Shown here in pieces: positions 1 through 8,700 of a stretch of DNA of 63,414 nucleotides (position 1 is its first letter; every line of letters begins with the position of its first letter). Made by a program: the position numbers and the translations under genes. The notes below the pieces were generated by a model. It was not told the DNA's origin, did no database searches, and saw nothing but the letters and a program-made list of their open reading frames with translations. Source of the stretch: Alkalicoccobacillus porphyridii (GTDB taxonomy: Bacteria; Bacillota; Bacilli; Bacillales; Bacillaceae_D); NCBI RefSeq assembly GCF_007293315.1, contig NZ_VLXZ01000017.1, forward strand, positions 1 through 63,414. The letters are read 5' to 3'.

Positions 1-148
1 TCTCCTCCGCCCGGTGGTGGTTCTGGTGTCGGTGTCTCTCCTCCGCCCGGTGGTGGCTCTGGTGTTGGTGTCTCTCCTCCGCCCGGTGGTGGTTCTGGTG
101 TCGGTGTCTCTCCTCCGCCCGGTGGTGGCTCTGGTGTTGGTGTCTCTC
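1..148 (-). repeat. 36-bp in-frame tandem repeat (12-residue Pro/Gly unit)
   Basis: A 36-bp unit encodes ETPTPEPPPGGG. Four units are visible, the last cut by the window edge. Units alternate two synonymous versions (ttctggtgtc versus ctctggtgtt), suggesting duplication of a 72-bp pair. This looks like a flexible stalk or wall-spanning segment after the DUF2252 domain. Confidence 0.9.
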
Positions 149-2528
149 CATTATCAGGGACATCTTCAAAAGCCTCTTCGGAAAATGCACCATTTTGGTA
201 AAGAGTAGAATAGATTTCATGATCCTTTAACGTTTGTCCATAATATTGTAGAGAAAGGTCTGCAAATTGCTGATCAAATGCTTCTTCATTCATTAAAGAA
301 TAAGCCGCTGAGGCAAATTCGTTTATTCCTAAAGAATCAGCTGCTCTTACATGCGCATAAGCAGAAGCCTTTGCACTGTAATAGATAAATGAATCCAAAT
401 CGTCTGTATATGAAAAAGAAGATTGATCAAATTCATCCTTATAGCTCGAGCGTTCTTTCACTAAATAAGAATGCTGCTCACCAATAAGTCTTCCCCAGTG
501 GATATCAGGATAGTTATGCAATGCACGCATGCCTGCCACTGTACGGTCAGCGTGTGTAGGATATGCCTGGGTTTGACCTACACTAGCTTTATCTACAGCT
601 GAAGGTAGCTGTGATTTTATATCTAAGATGATATCATCATGCTGCCCAGATGATTCACCCTCAATCAGAACATAATACCGTTCTGTTCCTAAGCTTCCTA
701 AACCAGCATCCGTTCGTCTGGCTACATCTTTAATAGTAAAATATTCTTCGCCCACTTCAGCAATGATCTTATCATCCAATGCTTCAAGATACGTATCCCA
801 TGCATTAACAATCTCTGCACGTTCGTCATCTGTAATATCGGATAGTCTGGCATTGGAAGTGTCCATTTTTCTTTGCCCGTCAACAATCTGAGTCCATCTA
901 CCAAGCTCCGCAAACCGATCCAGTCCTGCTATCTCAGAAGCAGTGGCGCCTACAAGCCCAGAAAGCTTATCATGGGTGAAACGGAAATCATGTACATCTA
1001 CGTCCTGACCAATGACATCTTCTAAAGCCTCTTTATAATATTCACTAAATGCTATAACTACTTCTTCCATTTCTTCATAGTCAAGCTGTAATCCTGGAGC
1101 TACATCATTAAGTAGATAAAGGCTTGTTCCAAACCGTAATAAATCATAATAATATGGAGCAACGGCCACTTCATCAAAATCATTAAAATCAAAGATGGCT
1201 TCATTTAGACCATTTCCGTAGAATCCAATGTTTTCAATATGCCAATCACCTGTAATCCATGTGTTTAACGAAGGCTGTCCCCTCCATGAATCAGGTACAA
1301 TCAGACCATCTGCTGCTGCATCTTCAAAGAATAAGTGAGCTGAACCTCGGTAAAAAGAAAAGGGGCTGGCTCCAAGTAAATTCATTTTTGTTTGACGCAC
1401 ATCTGGTTGATTAATATATTGATTATGTTGTAGGAAACGTTTTGTTAAACTAGCAATACGACTATCACCATCAAGTAGATCAAGATCGGATAGATCCGTC
1501 GGTATCTTAGGAATCACAAAGTCCACATCTTCAATCTGATCATAATAAGAAGCAACCGGTGTAAAATCAGTTAGACCTGGATTATCACGAAGGTTTAAAC
1601 GAACTGTTAGAAATTGATGGTTACGTAACGATTCAATAGAAGTAATTTGATTATCTCTTAAGTTTAAATCCTTTAATAAAGGTAAATTAGCTAGTACGGA
1701 AATATCTGAAATCTGGTTTCGTCTCATTGTAATAGATTCTAGCTTTACTAGTTCTTCTAATGGACTAATATCTTGAACCTCATTCGTATGTATATTCAGT
1801 TCAACTAACTCAACTAATTCACGAATCGGATGAAGGTCACTGACTGCATTCTCACGTAAATTTAATTCTTTTAATTGAGAAAAGGATGCCACGACACGAA
1901 TGTCCGATAAGCCATTCTCTCGAAGATCTAATATTTCTAACTGTTTCAGCTCACTTAATGGAGAAAGATCCTTTACACTATTAGAACGTAAATCTAGACG
2001 TTTCATTAATGTAAGATCTGCTAAAGCTTTAACACTTGTAATCTGATTAGATGCTATCCGTAAATCTTCAAGCTCAGTTAAGCTCTCTAACGGCGTAAGA
2101 TCAGTAATTTGATTTTCTCTTAAATCAGCAATGCTTAAATGCTTGGCATATTGTAGGCCTTCAAGACTCTTAATACCTGAACCTCTTGCTCCTGCTAGTT
2201 CAGTAATACTCTCTAGTGCTTCCTGAGTAAGTTGCTCAAACCCATTCGATTGAACCTGCTTCAAAAGAATACCCTTTAATGTCTCATCAGGAATGTCCAG
2301 CTCAATCTGTTCAGGTTCAGCTTGCTCTTCTCGAATGTCCTCGAGCTCAGTAGTGTCTTCTTCTTGAGGCTGGAGATCATTTACTGTTTCTGTTCCCTCT
2401 TGTAACTGAAACACTCCTTCATTCTGTAGATCGTCTTGCTCTGCATGAACATCCATTGTAGGTATTATAACAGTTGTGGCTACTAACATACTTACATATA
2501 ATCTACGTTTACTCTTACCCATTTTCAC
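1..2528 (-). CDS. Secreted leucine-rich-repeat protein with DUF2252 domain (C-terminus beyond window)
   Basis: The frame is open from a GTG start at 2528 to the window edge, so the protein is over 840 residues and its end is missing. GTG is chosen because AGGAGG lies 6 nt upstream; the next ATG is 12 nt away. Seen: a signal peptide (basic MKMGKSKRR, hydrophobic stretch, cleavage near VHA-EQ), an acidic linker, about ten 22-residue LxxLxxLDLRxNxI repeats (about residues 115-335, SDS22/internalin-like), then a DUF2252-type kinase-fold region (about 370-765) with GDWHIENIG and FDFNDFDE motifs, then Pro/Gly repeats. DUF2252 resembles aminoglycoside-phosphotransferase-like folds; its function is unknown. 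LRRs usually bind protein partners. Export of a kinase-like domain is unusual. Function is not assignable; the domain calls are firm. Confidence 0.85.
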   Translation of the reverse strand, partial: MKMGKSKRRLYVSMLVATTVIIPTMDVHAEQDDLQNEGVFQLQEGTETVNDLQPQEEDTTELEDIREEQAEPEQIELDIPDETLKGILLKQVQSNGFEQLTQEALESITELAGARGSGIKSLEGLQYAKHLSIADLRENQITDLTPLESLTELEDLRIASNQITSVKALADLTLMKRLDLRSNSVKDLSPLSELKQLEILDLRENGLSDIRVVASFSQLKELNLRENAVSDLHPIRELVELVELNIHTNEVQDISPLEELVKLESITMRRNQISDISVLANLPLLKDLNLRDNQITSIESLRNHQFLTVRLNLRDNPGLTDFTPVASYYDQIEDVDFVIPKIPTDLSDLDLLDGDSRIASLTKRFLQHNQYINQPDVRQTKMNLLGASPFSFYRGSAHLFFEDAAADGLIVPDSWRGQPSLNTWITGDWHIENIGFYGNGLNEAIFDFNDFDEVAVAPYYYDLLRFGTSLYLLNDVAPGLQLDYEEMEEVVIAFSEYYKEALEDVIGQDVDVHDFRFTHDKLSGLVGATASEIAGLDRFAELGRWTQIVDGQRKMDTSNARLSDITDDERAEIVNAWDTYLEALDDKIIAEVGEEYFTIKDVARRTDAGLGSLGTERYYVLIEGESSGQHDDIILDIKSQLPSAVDKASVGQTQAYPTHADRTVAGMRALHNYPDIHWGRLIGEQHSYLVKERSSYKDEFDQSSFSYTDDLDSFIYYSAKASAYAHVRAADSLGINEFASAAYSLMNEEAFDQQFADLSLQYYGQTLKDHEIYSTLYQNGAFSEEAFEDVPDNGETPTPEPPPGGGETPTPEPPPGGGETPTPEPPPGGGETPTPEPPPGGG

Positions 2529-2693
2529 TTAAAACCTCCTGCAATAGAAAACTTTCATTCCAGTGTAATCGACAATATTATCTAAAAGCCTCAATTTACA
2601 CATTCATTACAAAAGTTTCACAAGTGAAAATAGCCCCTCCAATATTCTTATCAATTCACTATTTAACTCTTCTTATGTTTGGCTTCCTTCCAT

Positions 2694-3479
2694 CTATTTG
2701 ATTGGACTAACTGTTTGCGGAAACCACTTTTCCAGACGTTTCAATTGCTTCTTTTGAGATAGCTTCCCTTCAAGTGGTGAAATCGTAATATATCCCTCTT
2801 TTAGCTTGGCAAAGTCTAGGCCCTCTTGATAAATCATAGGCTCCTTTAAGCGATCCTTTACCCAATAGTAAACACAGCCGTCTGTATCATTTAATTCAAC
2901 GTATTTATAGCGACTCACACTTATATCAGGAGGAACAGAAACAATTCCTTTACATTCATCTTTAGGGAGGTAGGGTACATTAATGTTTAAACAGACATGT
3001 TTTAGTAATCTCTGACTAAATAGATTTTCTAATAGTCCATAAAGCAAGTATTTCGGATGTTGAAACTTAATATCTTCATCAGACATTCTATCTACAGAGA
3101 TAGACATCCCTGGCACTTGGTAAAGTGAAGCTTCAGCAGCCGCTGCCATGGTTCCAGAGTAATAAATGTCTCTGCCCACTGTGGCACCAATATTCATTCC
3201 TGATATAACAACGTCTGGTTTTTCATCCGTCAAGACATCCAGGCCGAGCCTAATGCAATCAGCTGGAGTACCATTTACTGCCCATGAGTTAACATTGTCT
3301 CCAAATACTTTTACAACAGTTGCTTTTAGTGGCTGACGCAGTGTAACAGAGTGACTAACCCCACTTTTTTTCTGATCTGGACAAACAACGATAGTCTCTC
3401 CAAAATGCTGCAATACCTCTACCAAAGCCGCTACGCCAGGACTGAAAATTCCATCATCATTTGTTACTAAAAATTTCAT
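2694..3479 (-). CDS. surE: 5'/3'-nucleotidase SurE
   Basis: A 261-residue protein of normal SurE length. It opens with MKFLVTNDDGIFSPG, where N7, D8 and D9 belong to the metal site, and carries the family blocks SGVSHSVTL, VNGTPADC and SGMNIGATVGRDIYYSGTMAAA. SurE removes phosphate from nucleoside 5'- and 3'-monophosphates in the cytoplasm using a divalent metal. A clear AGGAGG precedes the ATG. It stands alone between the LRR gene and a roughly 600-bp largely gene-free stretch. No truncation or missing key residue is visible. Confidence 0.95.
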   Translation of the reverse strand: MKFLVTNDDGIFSPGVAALVEVLQHFGETIVVCPDQKKSGVSHSVTLRQPLKATVVKVFGDNVNSWAVNGTPADCIRLGLDVLTDEKPDVVISGMNIGATVGRDIYYSGTMAAAAEASLYQVPGMSISVDRMSDEDIKFQHPKYLLYGLLENLFSQRLLKHVCLNINVPYLPKDECKGIVSVPPDISVSRYKYVELNDTDGCVYYWVKDRLKEPMIYQEGLDFAKLKEGYITISPLEGKLSQKKQLKRLEKWFPQTVSPIK

Positions 3480-3681
3480 GATAGACCCACCTCCTTTTTA
3501 AAACCTGCCTTCTTCCCTCTTGTTCAATATGCTACGCTTTATTTTTTGATAGAATATGAATCTATGTTCTTTGTTTTGTGAATTTTATGTAAAGTTATTA
3601 GAGGTGTTCATTGCGAATTCCCTCGATCAGGATGATGGCTGACACAGCAGAGCACTCAGATATTCCCTTCATACCAAAAAA

Positions 3682-3716
3682 AGCTTGCCGACAAATGTAG
3701 AATCTGTCGACAAGCT
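3682..3716 (-). terminator. Rho-independent terminator
   Basis: A 12-bp stem (AGCTTGcCGACA/TGTCGaCAAGCT) with an 11-nt loop, followed on the minus strand by seven T. It lies about 95 bp past the 41-codon ORF at 3810-3935 and is its likely terminator. Confidence 0.75.
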
Positions 3717-3809
3717 CAAATAAACATTCTTATGTATGTTTTAAATAATGGCACCAAAAAAAAGAAGGAGCAAAAAAAGACGGATTTATAAGTGAGACGG
3801 AGACCCTCA

Positions 3810-3935
3810 CTAATTTATTTCTTGCTTATGGAGGATGGTGTATAGAAGTTCTATTTCTTCAGATGTTAGTTCTCTACCAAGCTTTTCTTCAAAGTCATTT
3901 ACGATTTGGAGAAATTGAATTTGATCTATTATCAA
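3810..3935 (-). CDS. Small acidic protein, 41 residues, unknown function
   Basis: Opens at TTG (3933-3935) with GGGGG nine bases upstream and ends at TAG. The product is acidic and leucine/isoleucine-rich with a block NDFEEKLGRELTSEEIELL that looks amphipathic and helical. A terminator follows on the same strand, so this appears to be an independent small transcription unit between surE and fosB. I do not recognise the family. The support is RBS plus ORF plus terminator; without a homologue it remains tentative. Confidence 0.5.
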   Translation of the reverse strand: MIIDQIQFLQIVNDFEEKLGRELTSEEIELLYTILHKQEIN

Positions 3936-4099
3936 TTGCTTGTTCCCCCTTACTACAATATATTACTTATTTATAAATACCACATTCTAAAAAAAACAAC
4001 CTTAATTTTATATTAATTTATAAAAATTTTATTATTTACAAGATACTATGAGGTTTTTCATGTATATTCATATGGAGTACATTTAATTTGAGGTGAGAT

Positions 4100-4528
4100 A
4101 TGATTCAAGGGCTTGGACACATTACTTTTTCTGTAACTAATATGGCTCGTTCCGTTAGGTTTTACCAAGCCATTTTAGGGGCATCTCCAACTGTGCATGG
4201 TGAGAAAACAGCTTATTTTGAAGTAGCTGGGCTTTGGATCGCCTTAAATCTGGAGGATGGTATTCCTAGAAAGGACATCTATGATTCATACACACATGTT
4301 GCGTTCTCTGTCCGTTCGCAAGATTTAACTAGACTGCGACTACTATTAGAAAGTATAGATGCAGACATTCTTCCGGGGAGAAATCGTTCTGTTGAAGGAG
4401 AAGGTGACTCAATCTACTTTAGAGATCCGGACGGACATTTGCTTGAATTTCATACTGGCAATATTACACAAAGGAAAGAGCATTATAAGAAAACCAACCC
4501 ATCTTTACTTACAAATTTTAACGATTGA
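4100..4528 (+). CDS. fosB: Metallothiol transferase FosB (fosfomycin resistance)
   Basis: A 142-residue single-domain vicinal-oxygen-chelate protein, the usual FosB length. It begins MIQGLGHITFSV and carries the YTHVAFSV and YFRDPDGHLLEFHTG blocks. H7, H66 and E116 match the three metal ligands of the Fos family. FosB opens the epoxide of fosfomycin with bacillithiol and a divalent cation in the cytoplasm. GAGGTGAG precedes the ATG. It sits alone with its own upstream region, as chromosomal fosB often does in Bacillus. Related glyoxalases share the fold, but the overall match to FosB is close. Confidence 0.9.
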   Translation: MIQGLGHITFSVTNMARSVRFYQAILGASPTVHGEKTAYFEVAGLWIALNLEDGIPRKDIYDSYTHVAFSVRSQDLTRLRLLLESIDADILPGRNRSVEGEGDSIYFRDPDGHLLEFHTGNITQRKEHYKKTNPSLLTNFND

Positions 4529-4579
4529 CGTTCCCCTATGCCGATTATATAGGTCGTTCACTTAACGACCTAGAAAAAA

Positions 4580-4614
4580 GCCGAACAACTAAGTCAACCA
4601 CTTAATTGCTCGGC
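4580..4614 (-). terminator. Terminator between convergent fosB and NAD(P)-binding gene
   Basis: Stem GCCGA-CAA/TTG-CTCGGC followed on the minus strand by C and six T, serving the gene ending at 4653. A second inverted repeat (TAGGTCGTT/AACGACCTA, 4549-4571) follows fosB but lacks a T-run. Confidence 0.6.
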
Positions 4615-4652
4615 ACTTCTAGGTTTCAGATTGAATGGTTTTCACCCTTTAT

Positions 4653-5297
4653 CTAAAGACTATGCAGTGCTTCTTTAATTGTTGAATCCCCGGAGACCAG
4701 ATCGAAGCTTTTGTTAATTGAGCTGTCTTCATCTAGTGATTCGATAATCGTATTTGCGACATCTTCTCGCGGAATTTCTCCACGTTCTAAGTCGGAGGCT
4801 GCCTTCACCTTCCCTGTACCTGCATCATTAGTTAGCAGACCAGGTCGGATGATCGTATAATCCAGACCGCTTTCCTCTAACCATACATCTGCATAATGCT
4901 TGGCTGCACTGTAGTGCTTAATTTCGTCACTCCATGTATTACGATTGTGTACACCTATCGCACTTACGATGATAAAACGCTTCACACCTGCTTGTTTTGC
5001 GGCTTCCACTGTTTTAATTGCGCCATCCATGTCAATTAGGATTGTTTTGTCAGGACCTGTTTTACCACCTGAACCCGCTGCAAAAACGACTGCATCTGCT
5101 CCTTTGGCAGCTTCTGCAATATCTTCAATGCTTCCTTCTAAATCAACTAACGCTGTTTCAGCACCAAGATCGTGGAAATATGAAAGCTGCTCTTCTTTAC
5201 GAACAGCTGCTTTAGCTGTATGCTTGCCCTGATTCTGGATTTTTTCAACGACTTGTTTTCCTATTTGACCATTTGCTCCTACAACAAATATTTTCAT
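4653..5297 (-). CDS. NAD(P)-binding Rossmann protein, atypical SDR (YhfK-like)
   Basis: 214 residues. The N-terminus MKIFVVGANGQIGKQVVEKI contains the GxxGxxG dinucleotide-binding loop. Later blocks DAVVFAAGSGGKTGPDKT and KRFIIVSAIGVHN, with a YTIIRPGLL segment, match the NAD(H)-binding/NmrA-like atypical short-chain dehydrogenases of the B. subtilis YhfK type. These act in the cytoplasm, but substrates are mostly unknown and some only sense redox state, so no reaction is assigned. It is a single gene, convergent with fosB. Confidence 0.8.
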   Translation of the reverse strand: MKIFVVGANGQIGKQVVEKIQNQGKHTAKAAVRKEEQLSYFHDLGAETALVDLEGSIEDIAEAAKGADAVVFAAGSGGKTGPDKTILIDMDGAIKTVEAAKQAGVKRFIIVSAIGVHNRNTWSDEIKHYSAAKHYADVWLEESGLDYTIIRPGLLTNDAGTGKVKAASDLERGEIPREDVANTIIESLDEDSSINKSFDLVSGDSTIKEALHSL

Positions 5298-5364
5298 TGT
5301 TCATTCATTCCTTTCTAACTATATATTCACTTATATGGATACCCCGATGCCTAAATCACAAACG

Positions 5365-6618
5365 TTATACCCAACCTCTCGCATATATCGCTTGTTCTAC
5401 TCGCTTGATGGCAGCTATCATAGCGGCCGTCCGATATGTCGTTTCATACTGATCAACATAAACCAGTATGCTCTTATAGCTTTCCAGAATTCTTTCTTTC
5501 ATCTGCTTCAATACCTCTTCCTCAGACCAATAGTAATTCATGTGATTTTGTACTGATTCTAAATAGGACACGATCACCCCGCCACTATTAGCCAATATAT
5601 CTGGAATAACCAGTTTGCCCTTCTGTGTAAGGATCTTCTCACCTTCTACAGTGGTTGGTCCATTAGCTAGTTCAACAATGATCTCAGCATTTATATCATG
5701 AGCATTCTCAGTATGAATAACCCCATCCAATGCAGCGGGAATAAGAATGTCAGCCTCAGCGTATAGAAGATCATCAGGATGATCGTATCTTTGGGCATTT
5801 TTATGCAAAGCTAAGTCCCCTTCTTCTTTCGCTTGTTGTACTTTGGGAATATCTAATCCATCCTTATGATAAAGACCTGTTTTAGAATCACTGACTGCAA
5901 TCACTTTATAGCCTAGATCATAAAGTAGTCTTGCTGCAATTTTTCCTCCGTTGCCAAAGCCTTGCACGGCGATGGTTGTGTTTTCTTTCGTTCTATTTAA
6001 ATCGTTAAGCAGTTCGTTAACAATATAAACTGCTCCTTGGGCTGTGGCTATATTCCGTCCAGCTGAACCACCCACAATAGGGGGTTTTCCAGTAATAATC
6101 CCCGGAACCGTTCCCCCCCTTCTTTTTGCGTATGTATCCATCATATAGCCCATAAGTGTAGAATTCGTATTAACATCAGGTGCCATAATGTCTTTGTCTT
6201 CACCAATTATATCTTGAACCGCTTCCATAAATGCACGACTTAACCGTTTTATTTCTCTATCACTCAATTCATTTGGGTCGCACACCACTCCACCCTTTCC
6301 TCCGCCATGAGGAATTTGTACCAAGGCGCATTTAAATGTCATCCACATCGCCAGAGCTTTGGCCTCTTCCAAATCTACTTCTGGATGAAATCTGAGACCC
6401 CCTTTATATGGACCTAGTGCATCCAAGTGCTGAGCTCTATAGCCCTCAAACAACTTTGTACTTCCATCATCCATCTCCACAGGAAAGGAAACCTGCAACA
6501 CTCGTTTAGGCTGGTTAAGCAAATCCTTTATAATCGGACTAATATCTAAGTGATCTGTTGCTTCTCTTATCTGTTGCTTCACTTGGTCATAGGCTGTTAG
6601 TGTATGATTTTGACTCAT
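5365..6618 (-). CDS. NAD-type glutamate dehydrogenase
   Basis: 417 residues, the GudB/RocG size. It has the glutamate-binding segment GPYKGGLRFHP, the lysine loop PHGGGKGG, the APDVNTNS block, GIITGKPP, GGSAGRNIATAQG, and the Rossmann loop VQGFGNGGK, ending RGWV. It converts glutamate to 2-oxoglutarate and ammonia, linking amino-acid catabolism to the TCA cycle. PHGGGKGG and VNTNSTLMGYMMD differ slightly from the common PYGGGKGG and VxTNxxxMxWMMD versions, so this may be a divergent paralogue; gudB versus rocG cannot be decided here. A good SD precedes the ATG. Confidence 0.92.
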   Translation of the reverse strand: MSQNHTLTAYDQVKQQIREATDHLDISPIIKDLLNQPKRVLQVSFPVEMDDGSTKLFEGYRAQHLDALGPYKGGLRFHPEVDLEEAKALAMWMTFKCALVQIPHGGGKGGVVCDPNELSDREIKRLSRAFMEAVQDIIGEDKDIMAPDVNTNSTLMGYMMDTYAKRRGGTVPGIITGKPPIVGGSAGRNIATAQGAVYIVNELLNDLNRTKENTTIAVQGFGNGGKIAARLLYDLGYKVIAVSDSKTGLYHKDGLDIPKVQQAKEEGDLALHKNAQRYDHPDDLLYAEADILIPAALDGVIHTENAHDINAEIIVELANGPTTVEGEKILTQKGKLVIPDILANSGGVIVSYLESVQNHMNYYWSEEEVLKQMKERILESYKSILVYVDQYETTYRTAAMIAAIKRVEQAIYARGWV

Positions 6619-6686
6619 TAAAAACTCCCCCTGTTCCTTTTATTTCTTAGCTAGTTCCCGTTTCCTTTTCATTACAAACAAAAAAA

Positions 6687-6716
6687 GACGTATAAGCCAC
6701 AATGGCTTACATCGTC
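6687..6716 (-). terminator. Terminator overlapping the stop of the 36-residue ORF
   Basis: Stem around TAAGCCA/TGGCTTA with outer GACG/CGTC pairing and a 3-nt loop, followed on the minus strand by a T-run. It insulates gdh from upstream transcription. Confidence 0.75.
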
Positions 6717-6817
6717 TCTAATGTGTTCTCGCGAATAATTAATTCGTGCAATTCAATTTGTTTTGCAAAGGTCTTTACTAAGATAGGATGAATAAGATAA
6801 AAATAAACTAGTTTCAC
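6707..6817 (-). CDS. Small protein, 36 residues, unknown function
   Basis: GTG start at 6815-6817 with GGGGGG 7 nt upstream; the stop codon lies inside a strong terminator hairpin. The product starts hydrophobic (MKLVYFYLIHPILV) and continues charged (KQIELHELIIRENTLE). I do not recognise it. Tight placement between RBS and terminator argues for a real small gene or a leader peptide, but no homology can be claimed. Confidence 0.4.
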   Translation of the reverse strand: MKLVYFYLIHPILVKTFAKQIELHELIIRENTLETM

Positions 6818-6895
6818 AGATTATCCCCCCTTAGGTTACACCACTCTCCCCTTACTATTTATATGCTTGCAACGATAAAAATATGACTTCTAATA

Positions 6896-7243
6896 TTAAA
6901 CTCGTTGTTCCCATTCTAATAGTTTTTGTTCAATCTGCTGAATCACAAGATCATTGTAGACTGCATTTGCATGATTTGAGGTAGTCACATATTCTAAATC
7001 TAGATTTAATCTTTCTAGCTCATCATTAATTGATTGCATTTCAAAGTGTTGTTCAAACTCTGCTTGATCCAAATCATCTTCTCTTTGATCAAATGTGTTT
7101 GATACTTGCTGTATGATCTCTTTTTTGGCTTTAAGACTAGCTATTTGACTTGTGATCATTTTCTTTTGCTCCTCAAAAAGCTTAAGCTCCTTCTCTAAAT
7201 CATGCTTCCATTGCTCCAAAGATACAATTTCCTGTTCATCCAC
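6896..7243 (-). CDS. Coiled-coil protein of unknown function
   Basis: 115 residues, almost entirely charged and predicted alpha-helical with leucine heptads (LEQWKHDLEKELKLFEEQKK, then IEQKLLEWEQ at the end). There is no signal peptide or membrane segment, so it is probably cytoplasmic. It lies upstream of the 36-residue ORF in the same direction. It could be a structural or adaptor protein; nothing in the sequence assigns a role. Confidence 0.6.
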   Translation of the reverse strand: MDEQEIVSLEQWKHDLEKELKLFEEQKKMITSQIASLKAKKEIIQQVSNTFDQREDDLDQAEFEQHFEMQSINDELERLNLDLEYVTTSNHANAVYNDLVIQQIEQKLLEWEQRV

Positions 7244-7316
7244 GTGGTTTCACCCTTTGCTTATAAAAAGATAATAGTTCATTATTACCCCGTCATGCAT
7301 AAGTGAAACGCTAGCG

Positions 7317-7511
7317 TTATTTTCGGTTTTTATTTATTCTTTTTTGTATACTATTTAATACATACCAGGCAAGTAGTAGAGCCGCCAGTAAAAACCATAT
7401 CCCTTTTCCACCGCGAACAGGATCATTAAATGTCACAAAGCAATAGACAGAGACTAGAACAATCAAGATCCATAAAATGGATTTAACTGCAGAGATAAAT
7501 GCTGATTCCAT
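7317..7511 (-). CDS. Small membrane protein, two predicted TM helices
   Basis: 64 residues: SILWILIVLVSVYCFVTF (TM1), a short loop with PVRGGKG, IWFLLAALLLAWYVL (TM2), and a basic tail KRINKNRK. The ATG lies three bases past the stop of the upstream HAD phosphatase gene (7515-8339), so the two are probably co-transcribed. Family not recognised. Confidence 0.65.
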   Translation of the reverse strand: MESAFISAVKSILWILIVLVSVYCFVTFNDPVRGGKGIWFLLAALLLAWYVLNSIQKRINKNRK

Positions 7512-7514
7512 ATA

Positions 7515-8339
7515 TTATTTAATGGATGCCTGTTCCAGAATCAACTCGCGTATAGCTTGTGCGACCCCATTCTGGTTGTTTGAGGAGGTAATATGATCTG
7601 CCACTTCTTTTACTTCTGGAATCGCATTTCCCATTGCCACACCACAGCCCGCAAACTTAATCATACTTACATCATTCCCATTATCCCCAAGAGCCATGAT
7701 TTCTTCCTGTTTAATTCCTAATTCCTCAGCTAATAGCTTTACGGCGTTTCCTTTGCTTACGCTAGGATTTAAAATTTCCAAGAAAAATGGGGCGCTTTTA
7801 ACAAGCATATACGATTGTTTAATGTCTTCTGGAATTCTCTTAATGACCTGATCTAATTTCTCAGGCTCGTGAATAAACATCATTTTTGGAATGGTTATAT
7901 GCTGAGGCGCCTCTTCTACCGGAAGATAATGTAAGGGTACAGTAGTCAAATGAGCTTCTAAAACTGTGTACGTACTAATTTGACGGTTGGGTGTATAGAG
8001 ATTTGCCGAATCAAAATAATGCATTGGACAGTCCAACTCAAGGCTAAGCTCATACATCCGTTTAAGATCTTTATATTCAAGTGTTAATTCTGACACCACT
8101 TCTTTTGTGTGTGCATTCTGAACAAGAGCTCCATTATAAGCAATGACGTAATCGCCTTCCTCTACCAGATTCAACTCTTGTAAATACCGTTGCACTCCAC
8201 CAATGGGTCTTCCTGTGCATAAGACGATTTTGACTCCTTCTTTTTTAGCAGCATGTAATGCTTCTTTTACCTCTTCTGTGACTTCGTGTTGATCATTTAA
8301 AAGGGTTCCATCAATGTCTATAGCAACTAGTTTATACAT
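7515..8339 (-). CDS. Cof-type HAD-superfamily sugar/nucleotide phosphatase (YidA-like)
   Basis: 274 residues. Motif I is DIDGTLL (D8 nucleophile, D10 acid/base), motif II CTGRP, motif III lysine in SKGNAVKLLAEELG, motif IV MALGDNGNDVSM. The large cap between motifs II and III is type IIB, as in Cof/YidA phosphatases. These enzymes dephosphorylate sugar phosphates or similar metabolites in the cytoplasm; the substrate is not deducible. It is followed immediately by the small membrane-protein gene. Confidence 0.88.
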   Translation of the reverse strand: MYKLVAIDIDGTLLNDQHEVTEEVKEALHAAKKEGVKIVLCTGRPIGGVQRYLQELNLVEEGDYVIAYNGALVQNAHTKEVVSELTLEYKDLKRMYELSLELDCPMHYFDSANLYTPNRQISTYTVLEAHLTTVPLHYLPVEEAPQHITIPKMMFIHEPEKLDQVIKRIPEDIKQSYMLVKSAPFFLEILNPSVSKGNAVKLLAEELGIKQEEIMALGDNGNDVSMIKFAGCGVAMGNAIPEVKEVADHITSSNNQNGVAQAIRELILEQASIK

Positions 8340-8540
8340 ACATATTCTCTCCTATCATATAACTACATTTCACTTCTTTATTTAGTATAGCATGTCATTC
8401 AACGCTGTTAAAAACAGCGCGTGATAGATGGGGGTGGCTCCGCTATCGTAAAGTGCAGTAAATACATAGGAAGACTATCTAAACTCTCGTGCTTAAGTCG
8501 GTAAGCACAGCCAATCGACCACCATCCCCACCCCACGGAT

Positions 8541-8700
8541 GGAAAATGCGCGACAATAGGCAGGGGGCGCGCGGAAAAAATGAAAATGCGCGCAAAACAT
8601 CGGGTCATGCGCGGAAAGATCAAGCCAATGAGCGAAAAACCCGAAAATGCGCGAAAAGCATCATGTGATGCGCGAAAAAGCGGAGTTCGTGCGCGGAAAC
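8541..8700 (+). repeat. Phased array of TGCGCGAAAA-type words, about 20.4-bp period
   Basis: The core GCGCG (one GAGCG) begins at 8548, 8569, 8588, 8609, 8630, 8649, 8670 and 8691: steps of 19-21 bp, eight copies. Most copies read (A)TGCGCGaAAA; the bases between are not conserved. The period is not a multiple of three and no convincing ORF fits, so it is not a coding repeat. Function unknown. Confidence 0.85.
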
